64,000 nucleotides of DNA from an uncultured bacterium (GTDB lineage Bacteria > Cyanobacteriota > Vampirovibrionia > Gastranaerophilales > Gastranaerophilaceae). The stretch spans positions 1-64,000 of the forward strand of contig CADAYE010000006.1 of the NCBI GenBank assembly GCA_902792085.1, written 5' to 3'. Every line of letters begins with the position of its first letter. Within the stretch, counting starts at the first letter, position 1. The position numbers and the translations under genes were made by a program. Shown piece by piece: positions 1 through 8,483 of this stretch. The notes beneath the pieces were generated by a model, which saw only the letters and a program-made list of their open reading frames with translations, searched no databases and had not been told where the DNA came from.

Positions 1-1854
1 TCCGTAATTTAATATGCTTCCGTTATCGACAGTAATTGCGATATCTTTACCGGCTGTAACATAGTTATCATTAGAAGTGTTATCCCCAATAACAACATTA
101 CCGCCACCTTTTTGAGTAATATTTACATCTTTTGCATTGATTAGACCTTGAATATTTGTACCACCAACAGAGTTATCATTGATTTCTACTAAATTTACAC
201 CATTTATACGACCGCTTGATGCAATATTTATTCCTTCGGCTCCAGCATTGTCAATAATTAAATGATTTTGATAATACATACGTTGATCATCTGGAACATC
301 AGCAATGTAGCCAGAAACAGCATTATCTCTATTCGTAACAGTACCCGATATATTGATACCTTTTACTCCACCTTCAGTATTGGTAATTGTGGAATAAGCA
401 GTATTTGAGACATTACCATCAATATTTATACCATTGTAGCCGGAGTTGGTCATTTCCATACGATATGTTTTAACATTACCAGTAGATGTAATATTTAATC
501 CACCTTGTCCGGAATTTGTAAATGTTCCCATACTTTTGGTAGTAACGGATCCACTGACATTTAATCCGCCTGCACCATCATTAGTGAATTTACCAGAGCC
601 AAGAATATTTACTGTACCGGAAATATTCATACCTTCAGGACTTGACGCAGTATTATAAAATTCAGCATCACCCGTTGTATTAAATGTACCGCTAATATAC
701 ATCCCTGCTGTATTATTTTTTGGATTTGACGGATAACCGTTTTCTACATAAGAGTTACCTGAAGTATTAAAAGTACCTCCAAGTTCCATACCGTTTTTAC
801 CTTTGTTACGAATGGTTAAATCACCCTTAGTATCAACATTACCTGTAACTTTTAATTTTGTTTCGGTACTGCCCTGCATTGGGATATTGAATATATCAGT
901 ATTGCCACCGTTTTTAACATTACCGGAAATATCCAAATCGCCTTCGTTATTATTAATTAATAACCTGCCTTTTGCATTAGCAACATTACCGCTAATATTT
1001 AAACCTCTTGCAGCATCATCATAATTTCTGATTTCAAGAGAACTGCCGGTTCCTACAGCAAAGTTTTTAACCGTGCCTGCAATATTAATACCATTATCAT
1101 TAGGAGAACCGGTTCCGCTACCTTCTGCGGAAATAACAATATGACCGTTACCGTCACTTGCGAATGAATTTGCAGTATTCAAATTATCAGTATTTACTAA
1201 GTTGTTAAATAAATTTTGTGCAGCACTTTCCGAATCAAATTTTTGCATTTTGTTTGCATTGACACCGCCAATGACAACAGCATCTTTTGCAATATCAACT
1301 GATGAAGCTTTCAATTCTACATCGCCGGATGTTACAATTTTACCATTAATTTTAATTGCTCCACCAACATTCATATCATTTGCTTCAAGATCTGCAAGTC
1401 CGCTTGCGGTCTGATTTTTCTTTATTTGTGCATAATTGTATGAGTCCGGAGAATAAACGCCCAATGAACCGACATTCAAAACCCCAGAAGCCCCAACGAC
1501 CATACCATTTGGAGAAATGAATACCGCTCTGCCATTATAAAAACCATTACCTCTGACAGAATTTACAATACCATTAATATTAATCTGATTATCAACAAGG
1601 TTTACAAAAGTATTGATGTCTGCAAAATTCAAATTTGCGACATCACCCTTGCTTAAATCAAATTTTTGGTACTGACGGAAACCTGTACCTCCATCAATTT
1701 TTGTAGGGTCAATGTTAAATACCCCACTTGTTTGATTAAATCCTGAGATTTCGCTGGCTACAACGCTCAGCGCCATCGTTTGTTGAAGCATAAATACACC
1801 CGTCATGAGAGATGCAATTATTCTTCTTTGAGTCTTTCTACTCTTTCTCATCAT
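1..1854 (-). CDS. LktA-type filamentous adhesin, 3' end beyond window
   Basis: An open frame of 618 codons runs from an ATG at 1854 off the left edge, so the C-terminus is missing. AAAGGACT lies upstream of the ATG as a ribosome site. The first ~31 residues are basic then hydrophobic (MMRKSRKTQRRIIASLMTGV...), a signal peptide. Next comes a filamentous-haemagglutinin-like N-terminal domain with the string FYNGRAVFISPNGMVVGASG, followed by Asn/Gly/Val-rich beta-helix-type repeats (INIAGTVKN, LNISGNVAN, LDISGNVKN). The N-terminal domain is nearly collinear with that of the next adhesin gene (FYNGRAVFVSPNGFVVGSSG), so the two are tandem paralogues. Expected role, from the family: a secreted or surface-anchored adhesin. 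The secretion partner is not visible here. Whether it also ends in a PilZ-like domain cannot be seen. Confidence 0.8.
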   Translation of the reverse strand, partial: MMRKSRKTQRRIIASLMTGVFMLQQTMALSVVASEISGFNQTSGVFNIDPTKIDGGTGFRQYQKFDLSKGDVANLNFADINTFVNLVDNQININGIVNSVRGNGFYNGRAVFISPNGMVVGASGVLNVGSLGVYSPDSYNYAQIKKNQTASGLADLEANDMNVGGAIKINGKIVTSGDVELKASSVDIAKDAVVIGGVNANKMQKFDSESAAQNLFNNLVNTDNLNTANSFASDGNGHIVISAEGSGTGSPNDNGINIAGTVKNFAVGTGSSLEIRNYDDAARGLNISGNVANAKGRLLINNNEGDLDISGNVKNGGNTDIFNIPMQGSTETKLKVTGNVDTKGDLTIRNKGKNGMELGGTFNTSGNSYVENGYPSNPKNNTAGMYISGTFNTTGDAEFYNTASSPEGMNISGTVNILGSGKFTNDGAGGLNVSGSVTTKSMGTFTNSGQGGLNITSTGNVKTYRMEMTNSGYNGINIDGNVSNTAYSTITNTEGGVKGINISGTVTNRDNAVSGYIADVPDDQRMYYQNHLIIDNAGAEGINIASSGRINGVNLVEINDNSVGGTNIQGLINAKDVNITQKGGGNVVIGDNTSNDNYVTAGKDIAITVDNGSILNYG

Positions 1855-1904
1855 GCTTTAGTCCTTTCATTTTATAAATACATGTATTACATCATAAAGT
1901 TATC

Positions 1905-1940
1905 TGACTATGCTTTTGACAGCACACACAGTCATAGTCA
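1905..1940. promoter_or_regulatory. Inverted repeat in the adhesin leader region
   Basis: TGACTATG (1905-1912) and CATAGTCA (1933-1940) form a perfect 8-bp inverted repeat about 50 bp upstream of the adhesin start at 1854. It could be an operator or a 5'-leader hairpin; only the symmetry is seen. Confidence 0.3.
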
Positions 1941-2027
1941 TGTCATGATTTTTCTTTATATTTATATAAACGAATTTTTTAATATAAATATTTACTAAAA
2001 TTAGAGAAATGTTAATAAAAATTTACA

Positions 2028-2068
2028 AAAAAAATAGAAGTTATTATTAATAATAACCTCTATTTAAA
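2028..2068 (-). terminator. Rho-independent terminator after the PilZ adhesin
   Basis: On the minus strand a long AT-rich stem (AAATAGAGGTTATTATT pairing with AATAATAACTTCTATTT) is followed by a T run. It lies 20-60 bp after the adhesin stop, so the two adhesin genes are probably transcribed separately. Confidence 0.75.
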
Positions 2069-2088
2069 GATTTATATAGATTTTCGGA

Positions 2089-5000
2089 CTATCTTACCGA
2101 AACTCTGCTTGCTTCATCAAGCATCATATTCATATATAATAATTGATTAGCAGTTGCCTGATCGAGATTTACAAATTGCGCTCCCGCTCTTGAAGTCGTA
2201 GCAGAAACGACTTTTGCATTTGCTTTTATGTCAAGTGAACCGTATTTCATGTGAACAGGAATAATATCCCCAACCTTAAGGTTGTTCTCATGTCTTACAG
2301 ACACCCCACCTCTTGAAACATCAAGTAAAGCATCTATACCTGTTGTTTTTTCAAGTGAAATTGGATTTCTATTGTTTGCAACCGAGTATCTTACATATTG
2401 GCGTTTATCTATAGTATCTAAATTATAGTCTGCAATACGATTATTATATAACTGTTTCAAACTATCATCTTCCGATACAGGATCCGTTGGATCATCCGTC
2501 GGAGGATTATCAGTAGGCCCATCCGTAGGAATATCTGTAGGTCCTTCTGATGGAACATCTGTAGGAACAGGTGTTGGAGGATTTGGATCTATTGTCGGTT
2601 CATCTGTCGGTGCATCCGTTGGTGCATCTGTTGGTGCATCTGTTGGTTCATCTGTCGGCATATCTGTCGGAGCGTCTGTTGGTGCATCTGTCGGAGCGTC
2701 TGTCGGTGCATCTGTTGGAGCATCTGTCGGTGCATCAGTCGGTGCATCAGTCGGTGCATCAGTCGGTGCATCTGTTGGTGCATCTGTTGGTGCATCTGTT
2801 GGTGCATCTGTCGGTGCATCTGTCGGTGCATCTGTCGGTGCATCAGTCGGGATGTCAGTAGGTGCATCTGTCGGCGCATCTGTTGGCTCATCTGTCGGTG
2901 TATCTGTTGGGATATCAGTAGGACCATCTGTCGGCATATCTGTTGGTCCATCTGTTGGCATATCTGTTGGATTATCTGTAGGTGTACCGGTCGGTTCATC
3001 TGTTGGGATATCAGTAGGACCATCTGTTGGCATATCTGTTGGATTATCTGTAGGTGTACCGGTCGGTTCATCTGTTGGAACATCAGGCATATCTAACGGA
3101 GTTGCATCAACTATTCCGTCATCATCATCTACATGAGATGGAACACCGTCAAAAGTACCATCGCCATCACCCGGATTATAGTAATAATTTCTTTCTTTTT
3201 CATCTCTGCCAATTCCTGTTACATCATCAGGTCTTACTGCATGACCTGTCGGGATACCATCAGAACCTTCAATTTTTGATGTCGAAGGATCAGGATTCTT
3301 TGAAAATCCATCTTTGCCTAAATGAGTTGCTACACCATTTGCGTATATATTATCTGCAACTACATCTAATTTTCCATTATCAAGCCTACCGTCATTGATT
3401 CTTACAACAGAATCAGCATAGCCGTAATGACCATTATCAACATAAGTTCCATTTGGTCTTACAGTTTTATTAATATCTAATGCTTTTACAACAGCATTGT
3501 TAGGAATAGAATCTTTTTCTCCGACTCCTGTATAACCGCCACCAGGTAAAGTAGGATTATCAGCCAATCCGTTAGTTCGCGGTCCAAAGTAATCAACAGG
3601 AGTTCTTGGTACTGTACCTAAATGATTAATTTCAATAGATTTTCCTCTTGCAATTATTTTCAAGTCATCTTCAGCAGTGACTTCATCAATATAAACATTA
3701 CCTGCAAATTCGGCATTCAATTCGCCTTCTCTTGAAATCATTGAACAAACATTGTTTACGGCATATTTATCATCTAATCCTTTAATATATATATCTTCAT
3801 TTGCTAAAACATCCATGCCATAACCGCCTGATGGAGTTGTGTTATACTTAGTAGCCAAAACTCCCGGTTTTGTTTGATTGAATGTTAAAGGTGCACTTGA
3901 AGAACCTATGTCTTTACTTGCAATCAAAGATAATCCATAGCCTTCAACATTTGGCTTTGCAACATTTTTAGATGCATTAAGCATGCTATATCTTGTTACA
4001 CCATCATCTTGATTATAATCAGTAGTAAGAATAACTCTGCCGTCAGCATCAATTGCATCTATATTCATGTTTGAATTTATTGCAGCGTAATTAATTACAT
4101 AATTATTTTGTTTAACTGACGTTGTATCAGTAGTACTTGCAGTAACAGTTCCACGAATATTTGCGTTAACAGATTTTGCATAATCTCTTGTAGTAGAAGC
4201 GTTTGAAATACCTGTGCAATATCCGCCCGTGCAGTTGTCACCAACATTAAGACCGATTGTACCGTTTGTTACTTCCATATTCAAATCGCCGTCTGCTTTT
4301 AAAAGAGTTTTTGCATCTGTAATTTTCATAAGTTTTGCATCAGCCTGCTGTCCTTCATAGTTTAAAATACTACCGTTTTTAACATTTATATCAATATTTT
4401 TTCCTGCCGATACATAATTATTATTAGAAGTTCTGTCACCAATAACGACATCACCGCCATCTGCTTTAATAAATACATTATCATCAGCATTTGTTACACC
4501 AAGATGTGCAATTCCTGATTTGGATACATCATTCATTAAAACATCATGATTTGAAACGACTCTGCCGGAAGATGCAATTTTTATACCATCACTACCTTTG
4601 TTTGTAAGTACTACATTTCCGTTTGAACCCATATTCCCGCTTAAAATAATACCACTTGTGTTTATATTGTTAACAGAGGTAACTCCTGTACCGTGGTTAA
4701 TTACATCGCCTGAAACATTTGTTCCATTAACAGATGTAAGTGTTATTGCACCATTATTTTTTGATAAAGATTTTGCAGATTTCATTGTACTTGTATTAAC
4801 TAACTGTTCGAATAAAGCACCGTCAAATGCATTTACAGTACCTGTACCGGTGGCAACCATTTTACCAGGGATATTGATATTTGAAGAAACAATATCTATA
4901 TCCTTAGCCGCAAGAACCTTACCATCAATTCTGACTGCACCGCTACCTGCATTTGAAGCTGATTCTAACGCAGATAAATCTTTACCCGGGTTATTTTTAT

Positions 5001-5457
5001 AATGTTCATAAGTTGATTGGTTTGGAGTATATACCCCTAAAGAACCTACATTTAAAACACCTGAAGAACCAACTACAAAACCGTTAGGAGACACAAAAAC
5101 CGCTCTTCCATTATAGAAATTACCGTCTCGCATAGTGTTTACGACACCATTTATATTGATTTTACTATCTACAAGGTTAACAAATGTATTAACATCTTTT
5201 GTTCCGTACTTAAAAATAAGATTTGCGGTATCGCCCTTGCTTAAATCGAAATCAAGATACTTTCTCAAACCTATATCGGTATTTTTTATAATCGCTGTAG
5301 GATTGATTGTATATGCACCATTTTGACCAGCTACGGGACTCCCGTTTGGATTGGTTATACTTGTCGCAAATGCAGATATCATCATGGTCTGGTGAAGTAA
5401 GAACAATGATGTTAATGCCGCAGATACAAGTTTTTGGGTTCTTTTTCGGCTATTCAT
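2089..5457 (-). CDS. LktA-type filamentous adhesin with DxPT repeat stalk and C-terminal PilZ-like domain
   Basis: 1122 residues. ATG at 5457 follows AAAGGATAAATACT. Residues 1-31 are a signal peptide; about 35-170 are a filamentous-haemagglutinin-like N-domain (FYNGRAVFVSPNGFVVGSSG); about 170-780 are Asn/Ser/Gly-rich beta-helix-like sequence. About 790-1000 is a spacer of P-T-D-x tetrapeptides rich in Ala, Met, Glu and Gly at x. The last ~105 residues look like a PilZ domain: RxxxR at R1019/R1023 (RQYVR) and DxSxxG at D1046-G1051 (DVSRGG), the two c-di-GMP-binding signatures of that family. A PilZ domain on a protein with an export signal is unexpected, since c-di-GMP is cytosolic. It could be a divergent beta-barrel used structurally. 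Secretion and anchoring partners are not in the window. Confidence 0.85.
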   Translation of the reverse strand: MNSRKRTQKLVSAALTSLFLLHQTMMISAFATSITNPNGSPVAGQNGAYTINPTAIIKNTDIGLRKYLDFDLSKGDTANLIFKYGTKDVNTFVNLVDSKININGVVNTMRDGNFYNGRAVFVSPNGFVVGSSGVLNVGSLGVYTPNQSTYEHYKNNPGKDLSALESASNAGSGAVRIDGKVLAAKDIDIVSSNINIPGKMVATGTGTVNAFDGALFEQLVNTSTMKSAKSLSKNNGAITLTSVNGTNVSGDVINHGTGVTSVNNINTSGIILSGNMGSNGNVVLTNKGSDGIKIASSGRVVSNHDVLMNDVSKSGIAHLGVTNADDNVFIKADGGDVVIGDRTSNNNYVSAGKNIDINVKNGSILNYEGQQADAKLMKITDAKTLLKADGDLNMEVTNGTIGLNVGDNCTGGYCTGISNASTTRDYAKSVNANIRGTVTASTTDTTSVKQNNYVINYAAINSNMNIDAIDADGRVILTTDYNQDDGVTRYSMLNASKNVAKPNVEGYGLSLIASKDIGSSSAPLTFNQTKPGVLATKYNTTPSGGYGMDVLANEDIYIKGLDDKYAVNNVCSMISREGELNAEFAGNVYIDEVTAEDDLKIIARGKSIEINHLGTVPRTPVDYFGPRTNGLADNPTLPGGGYTGVGEKDSIPNNAVVKALDINKTVRPNGTYVDNGHYGYADSVVRINDGRLDNGKLDVVADNIYANGVATHLGKDGFSKNPDPSTSKIEGSDGIPTGHAVRPDDVTGIGRDEKERNYYYNPGDGDGTFDGVPSHVDDDDGIVDATPLDMPDVPTDEPTGTPTDNPTDMPTDGPTDIPTDEPTGTPTDNPTDMPTDGPTDMPTDGPTDIPTDTPTDEPTDAPTDAPTDIPTDAPTDAPTDAPTDAPTDAPTDAPTDAPTDAPTDAPTDAPTDAPTDAPTDAPTDAPTDAPTDMPTDEPTDAPTDAPTDAPTDEPTIDPNPPTPVPTDVPSEGPTDIPTDGPTDNPPTDDPTDPVSEDDSLKQLYNNRIADYNLDTIDKRQYVRYSVANNRNPISLEKTTGIDALLDVSRGGVSVRHENNLKVGDIIPVHMKYGSLDIKANAKVVSATTSRAGAQFVNLDQATANQLLYMNMMLDEASRVSVR
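2590..3085 (-). repeat. 12-bp tandem repeat encoding P-T-D-x
   Basis: Inside the adhesin gene a 12-bp unit (plus strand: gcatctgtcggt and close variants) is repeated about 40 times. Silent variants (tcagtc/tctgtc/tctgtt) occur in blocks, such as four consecutive gcatcagtcggt units near 2730-2770, which points to recent slippage or unequal exchange. Because the unit is 12 bp, copy-number change keeps the reading frame and would change only stalk length. Every frame through it stays open, so overlapping long frames here are artefacts. Confidence 0.9.
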
Positions 5458-5529
5458 AGTATTTATCCTTTCATATATATTTTTATAAATCTGTTTATAT
5501 ATCCCATTTTATCAAGAGCAAAATTGAAA

Positions 5530-5589
5530 AACTTAAAATGTTACCGTTTTTTAAGCACAATCATGCCATTGAAACATGCATTTTAAGTT
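5530..5589. repeat. 11-bp inverted repeat between flippase and adhesin
   Basis: AACTTAAAATG (5530-5540) and CATTTTAAGTT (5579-5589) are perfect inverted repeats 38 bp apart, between the flippase stop and the adhesin start. It could form a hairpin in a read-through transcript or mark the adhesin promoter region. No T run follows, so it is not a typical terminator. Confidence 0.4.
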
Positions 5590-5635
5590 CATCAATATTT
5601 TATTTTGCTATTTAAAATACAAATATTAAGATTTA

Positions 5636-7093
5636 TTAATCAGATGTTTTATAAGCAAAAAACTTTATACCTGCATACAGTCCGTAGAATGTGGCAAGTA
5701 CACAGAAAAATTGAATTGAACCTGCCAAATTAACAAATCCGAATTTGAAAATCAAATACAGAGCCGCAGTAGGAATCCCTGCGAACAATATTCTAAACAA
5801 TGTATTTTTAGGAACTTTCAAGTGAAAATCAGGAAGTACAACAATTGCAGAAAGCAGGAAGTACAGGAAGTTAGCACTGAAAGTAGCAATACCGACCCCG
5901 ATTAATCCCATCTTTGGAATAAGAATTATATTCAAAATTACTCCAATAATACCTGAAATCAATTTGATTATAAACTCAAGATGAGTTTTATTTGCAAGGT
6001 GATACTGCAAAGTTGTATAGTCGGTCAGCCCTAAGAAAAATACTCCGAAGGAAAAATACGGAACAAGTACACTCGCTTCATAAAACTTTTGGTTTGTTTT
6101 TAATAAAACAGTATAATCAGAACTATAAGCAGAAATTATTGCAATCAAGGGAAGTGCAAGCAAAATATAGTAACCCATAAATTTTGTAATTATAGGTCTT
6201 ACATCAATTTTTGCCTCATACATATTGATTACTCTTGGTATAACAGCGACAGTAAGCATAGCAAACAAAGGCATTAAAATAGGAAGGGTCAAGCCGTAAC
6301 CTACACCTACAAATGCTGCTTTTGTAAAACCACTTATTCCACCCATGATGATTTTATTACTCTGAGTTATAATCCATGCGCTCAAAGAGGTCGCCATTAC
6401 TGGTAAACCGTATTTTATAATAGGTATAACGAAGTTAAATTCAACTTTTTTAAAACGAAATACCTTTATTATATCGCATTGGTATAACAACAAAATATCA
6501 ATCAAAGAAATTGCAACACCCATACCTAAAAGAATAGATGCTGCGCCTAAATTGAAGAATTTTGCAAAAAATACAGTTAAACCAATCGTTATAAATTGAT
6601 TCAAAATAGTGGTAAATGAGTAAGAAACAGATTTTAACTGAGCCCTTAGAATTTGTTGCAACAATGCCCTTAATGCAACAGGAATAATAAGTACAAGCAC
6701 CGCCATGAAATACTTAAACGGAACATGAAAAAACGAAAACATTGCATCCCTAAGCAGAAATGACAAGCCAAACATCAAGAGCATGTTTATCGTTAAAATA
6801 GAAACAATCATTGTAAGATATTTTGGTAAATCCTGTTCTAATTGATGAATTCTGAAAAATCGGAGTCCTGCAAGACCTACCCAATCAGAAAATATAATAC
6901 ACAAAAACGATAACATAGCTATGGATACGGTATATAAACCGTATTGTTCTGTTGAAAACAGGTTTGTATATATCGGTAAAGTAATAGCATTACCAAACAT
7001 TCCGCACAATTTAGACGGCGCATATTTAAGCATATCGGTAAATATCGCCCTCGTTTCTTTTTCTTCCAATTCCTTATTTACTACATATTCCAT
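5636..7093 (-). CDS. Wzx-like polysaccharide flippase (MOP superfamily)
   Basis: 485 residues with about 14 hydrophobic segments, the size and layout of Wzx/RfbX-type flippases. Residues 20-70 (APSKLCGMFGNAITLPIYTN followed by LFSTEQYGLYTVSIAMLSFL) match the family's opening helix and the first-loop E-Y-G motif. Such proteins flip undecaprenyl-linked oligosaccharide repeat units across the inner membrane. It starts 11 bp after the rimO stop on the same strand, so they may be co-transcribed. No polymerase or glycosyltransferase lies beside it; the glycosyltransferase cassette is at 24623-28200. The specific substrate cannot be told. Confidence 0.8.
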   Translation of the reverse strand: MEYVVNKELEEKETRAIFTDMLKYAPSKLCGMFGNAITLPIYTNLFSTEQYGLYTVSIAMLSFLCIIFSDWVGLAGLRFFRIHQLEQDLPKYLTMIVSILTINMLLMFGLSFLLRDAMFSFFHVPFKYFMAVLVLIIPVALRALLQQILRAQLKSVSYSFTTILNQFITIGLTVFFAKFFNLGAASILLGMGVAISLIDILLLYQCDIIKVFRFKKVEFNFVIPIIKYGLPVMATSLSAWIITQSNKIIMGGISGFTKAAFVGVGYGLTLPILMPLFAMLTVAVIPRVINMYEAKIDVRPIITKFMGYYILLALPLIAIISAYSSDYTVLLKTNQKFYEASVLVPYFSFGVFFLGLTDYTTLQYHLANKTHLEFIIKLISGIIGVILNIILIPKMGLIGVGIATFSANFLYFLLSAIVVLPDFHLKVPKNTLFRILFAGIPTAALYLIFKFGFVNLAGSIQFFCVLATFYGLYAGIKFFAYKTSD

Positions 7094-7104
7094 CTTAATT
7101 TCCT

Positions 7105-8406
7105 TTATATTATTTCGCCGTACAAATCGTATTCGTCAGCATTAGTAATTTTAACTTCTTCTATATCTCCCGGAACAACATCACGTTGTGAAACGGCATA
7201 AACCAAACCGTCAACCTCAGGAGCATCATGCTCGGAACGAAGAATTACCGTTCCGTCATCACTATATCCCTCTACGATACATTTTAGGGTTGTATCTATA
7301 TATTTTCTGTTATTATTTAATGAAATTTCTCTTTGCAATTCCATTATTTTTTTATACCTTCGATGTTTAATTTTTGCACTAATTTGTGGTTTTAGAGTAT
7401 CAGAATAAGTACCTTTTTCCCTTGAATATTCAAATGCCCCCATTCTGTCGAACTTAACATTCTTAACAAAATTATAAAGATGTTCAAATTCTTCTTCTGT
7501 TTCTCCCGGGTAACCGACAATCAAAGAAGTTCTGACAGTAACATCAGGAATCATTTTGCGAAATTTTGCAACAAGTTCCTCATAATCCATGACAGGTCGC
7601 TTCATTGATTTTAAAACTCTCGGATGTGAGTGCTGAAGTGGTATATCAATATATTTTACAACTTTTTCAAGTTTTGCTATGGCATTTATAAGTTCATTGG
7701 TCATTTGTGTCGGATAAGCATACATAATCCTAATCCAACTTAAATTGTCAATTTTGTTTAATTCTTCAAGAAGGTGAGGTAAAGCCTGTTTACCGTATAA
7801 ATCAATACCATAAGATGAAGTATCCTGCGCAATTAAAACTATTTCTGTCACACCTTTATCTGCAAGTTGCTTTGCTTCTTTTACGATATTTTCTATCGGT
7901 CTTGATACATATTTACCGCGCAATTTTGGAATGATGCAATATCCGCATTCATAATTGCAACCGTCGCCGATTTTTATATAAGAACTTGCCCCGACTGTAA
8001 TTTGTTGTCTTTGGACATCTTCAGGATAAACAAATTTTGGAGTATCCTGAATAATATCTCTGCTTTCGTCTTTAGAGATACTTTCTATGATATTGACAAT
8101 TTGTTCGGGAGTTGTCGCCCCCAACATTGCTTCAATTTCAGGTATCGCATTTTTTAGTTCTTTTTTGTGCTTTTGGGGTAAACAACCTGCAACAATAACC
8201 CTTTTACCGGCATCAACCATTTGCAAAATACTATCGACAGACTCTTTTTCGGCATCATGTATAAATGAACATGTATTGATAATGACAATATCAGCCTCAG
8301 TTTCGTCCAAAGTAAGTTCATAGCCATGTTTAGCAAGTGCGCCAAGCATTAGTTCGGAATCTACAAGATTTTTTGCACAACCATGGTTTATTAACGCAAT
8401 CTTCAT
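7105..8406 (-). CDS. rimO: Ribosomal protein S12 methylthiotransferase RimO
   Basis: 433 residues, the usual RimO length. The UPF0004 N-domain has C10, C46 and C75 for the auxiliary 4Fe-4S cluster. The radical-SAM CxxxCxxC is at C150, C154 and C157 (GDGCNYECGYCIIP), and a TRAM-like domain ends the protein. The opening GCAKNLVDSE and the string RGKYVSRP separate RimO from the tRNA enzyme MiaB. RimO adds a methylthio group to the conserved Asp of ribosomal protein S12. The ribosome site is weak. The gene diverges from the U32 gene across a 77-bp AT-rich gap that must hold both promoters. Confidence 0.95.
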   Translation of the reverse strand: MKIALINHGCAKNLVDSELMLGALAKHGYELTLDETEADIVIINTCSFIHDAEKESVDSILQMVDAGKRVIVAGCLPQKHKKELKNAIPEIEAMLGATTPEQIVNIIESISKDESRDIIQDTPKFVYPEDVQRQQITVGASSYIKIGDGCNYECGYCIIPKLRGKYVSRPIENIVKEAKQLADKGVTEIVLIAQDTSSYGIDLYGKQALPHLLEELNKIDNLSWIRIMYAYPTQMTNELINAIAKLEKVVKYIDIPLQHSHPRVLKSMKRPVMDYEELVAKFRKMIPDVTVRTSLIVGYPGETEEEFEHLYNFVKNVKFDRMGAFEYSREKGTYSDTLKPQISAKIKHRRYKKIMELQREISLNNNRKYIDTTLKCIVEGYSDDGTVILRSEHDAPEVDGLVYAVSQRDVVPGDIEEVKITNADEYDLYGEII

Positions 8407-8483
8407 AAATCTATTTTAACATTAAAAGATTTTTTCCCTTTAAATATTACGATATATTTATAATTTTGTAGTAATATATCTCT

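Noticed and set aside
2571..3136. Long open frames on both strands across the D-x-P-T repeat (164, 96, 94 residues)
   Set aside because: A 12-bp repeat without stops is open in every frame; no ribosome site or independent start supports them.
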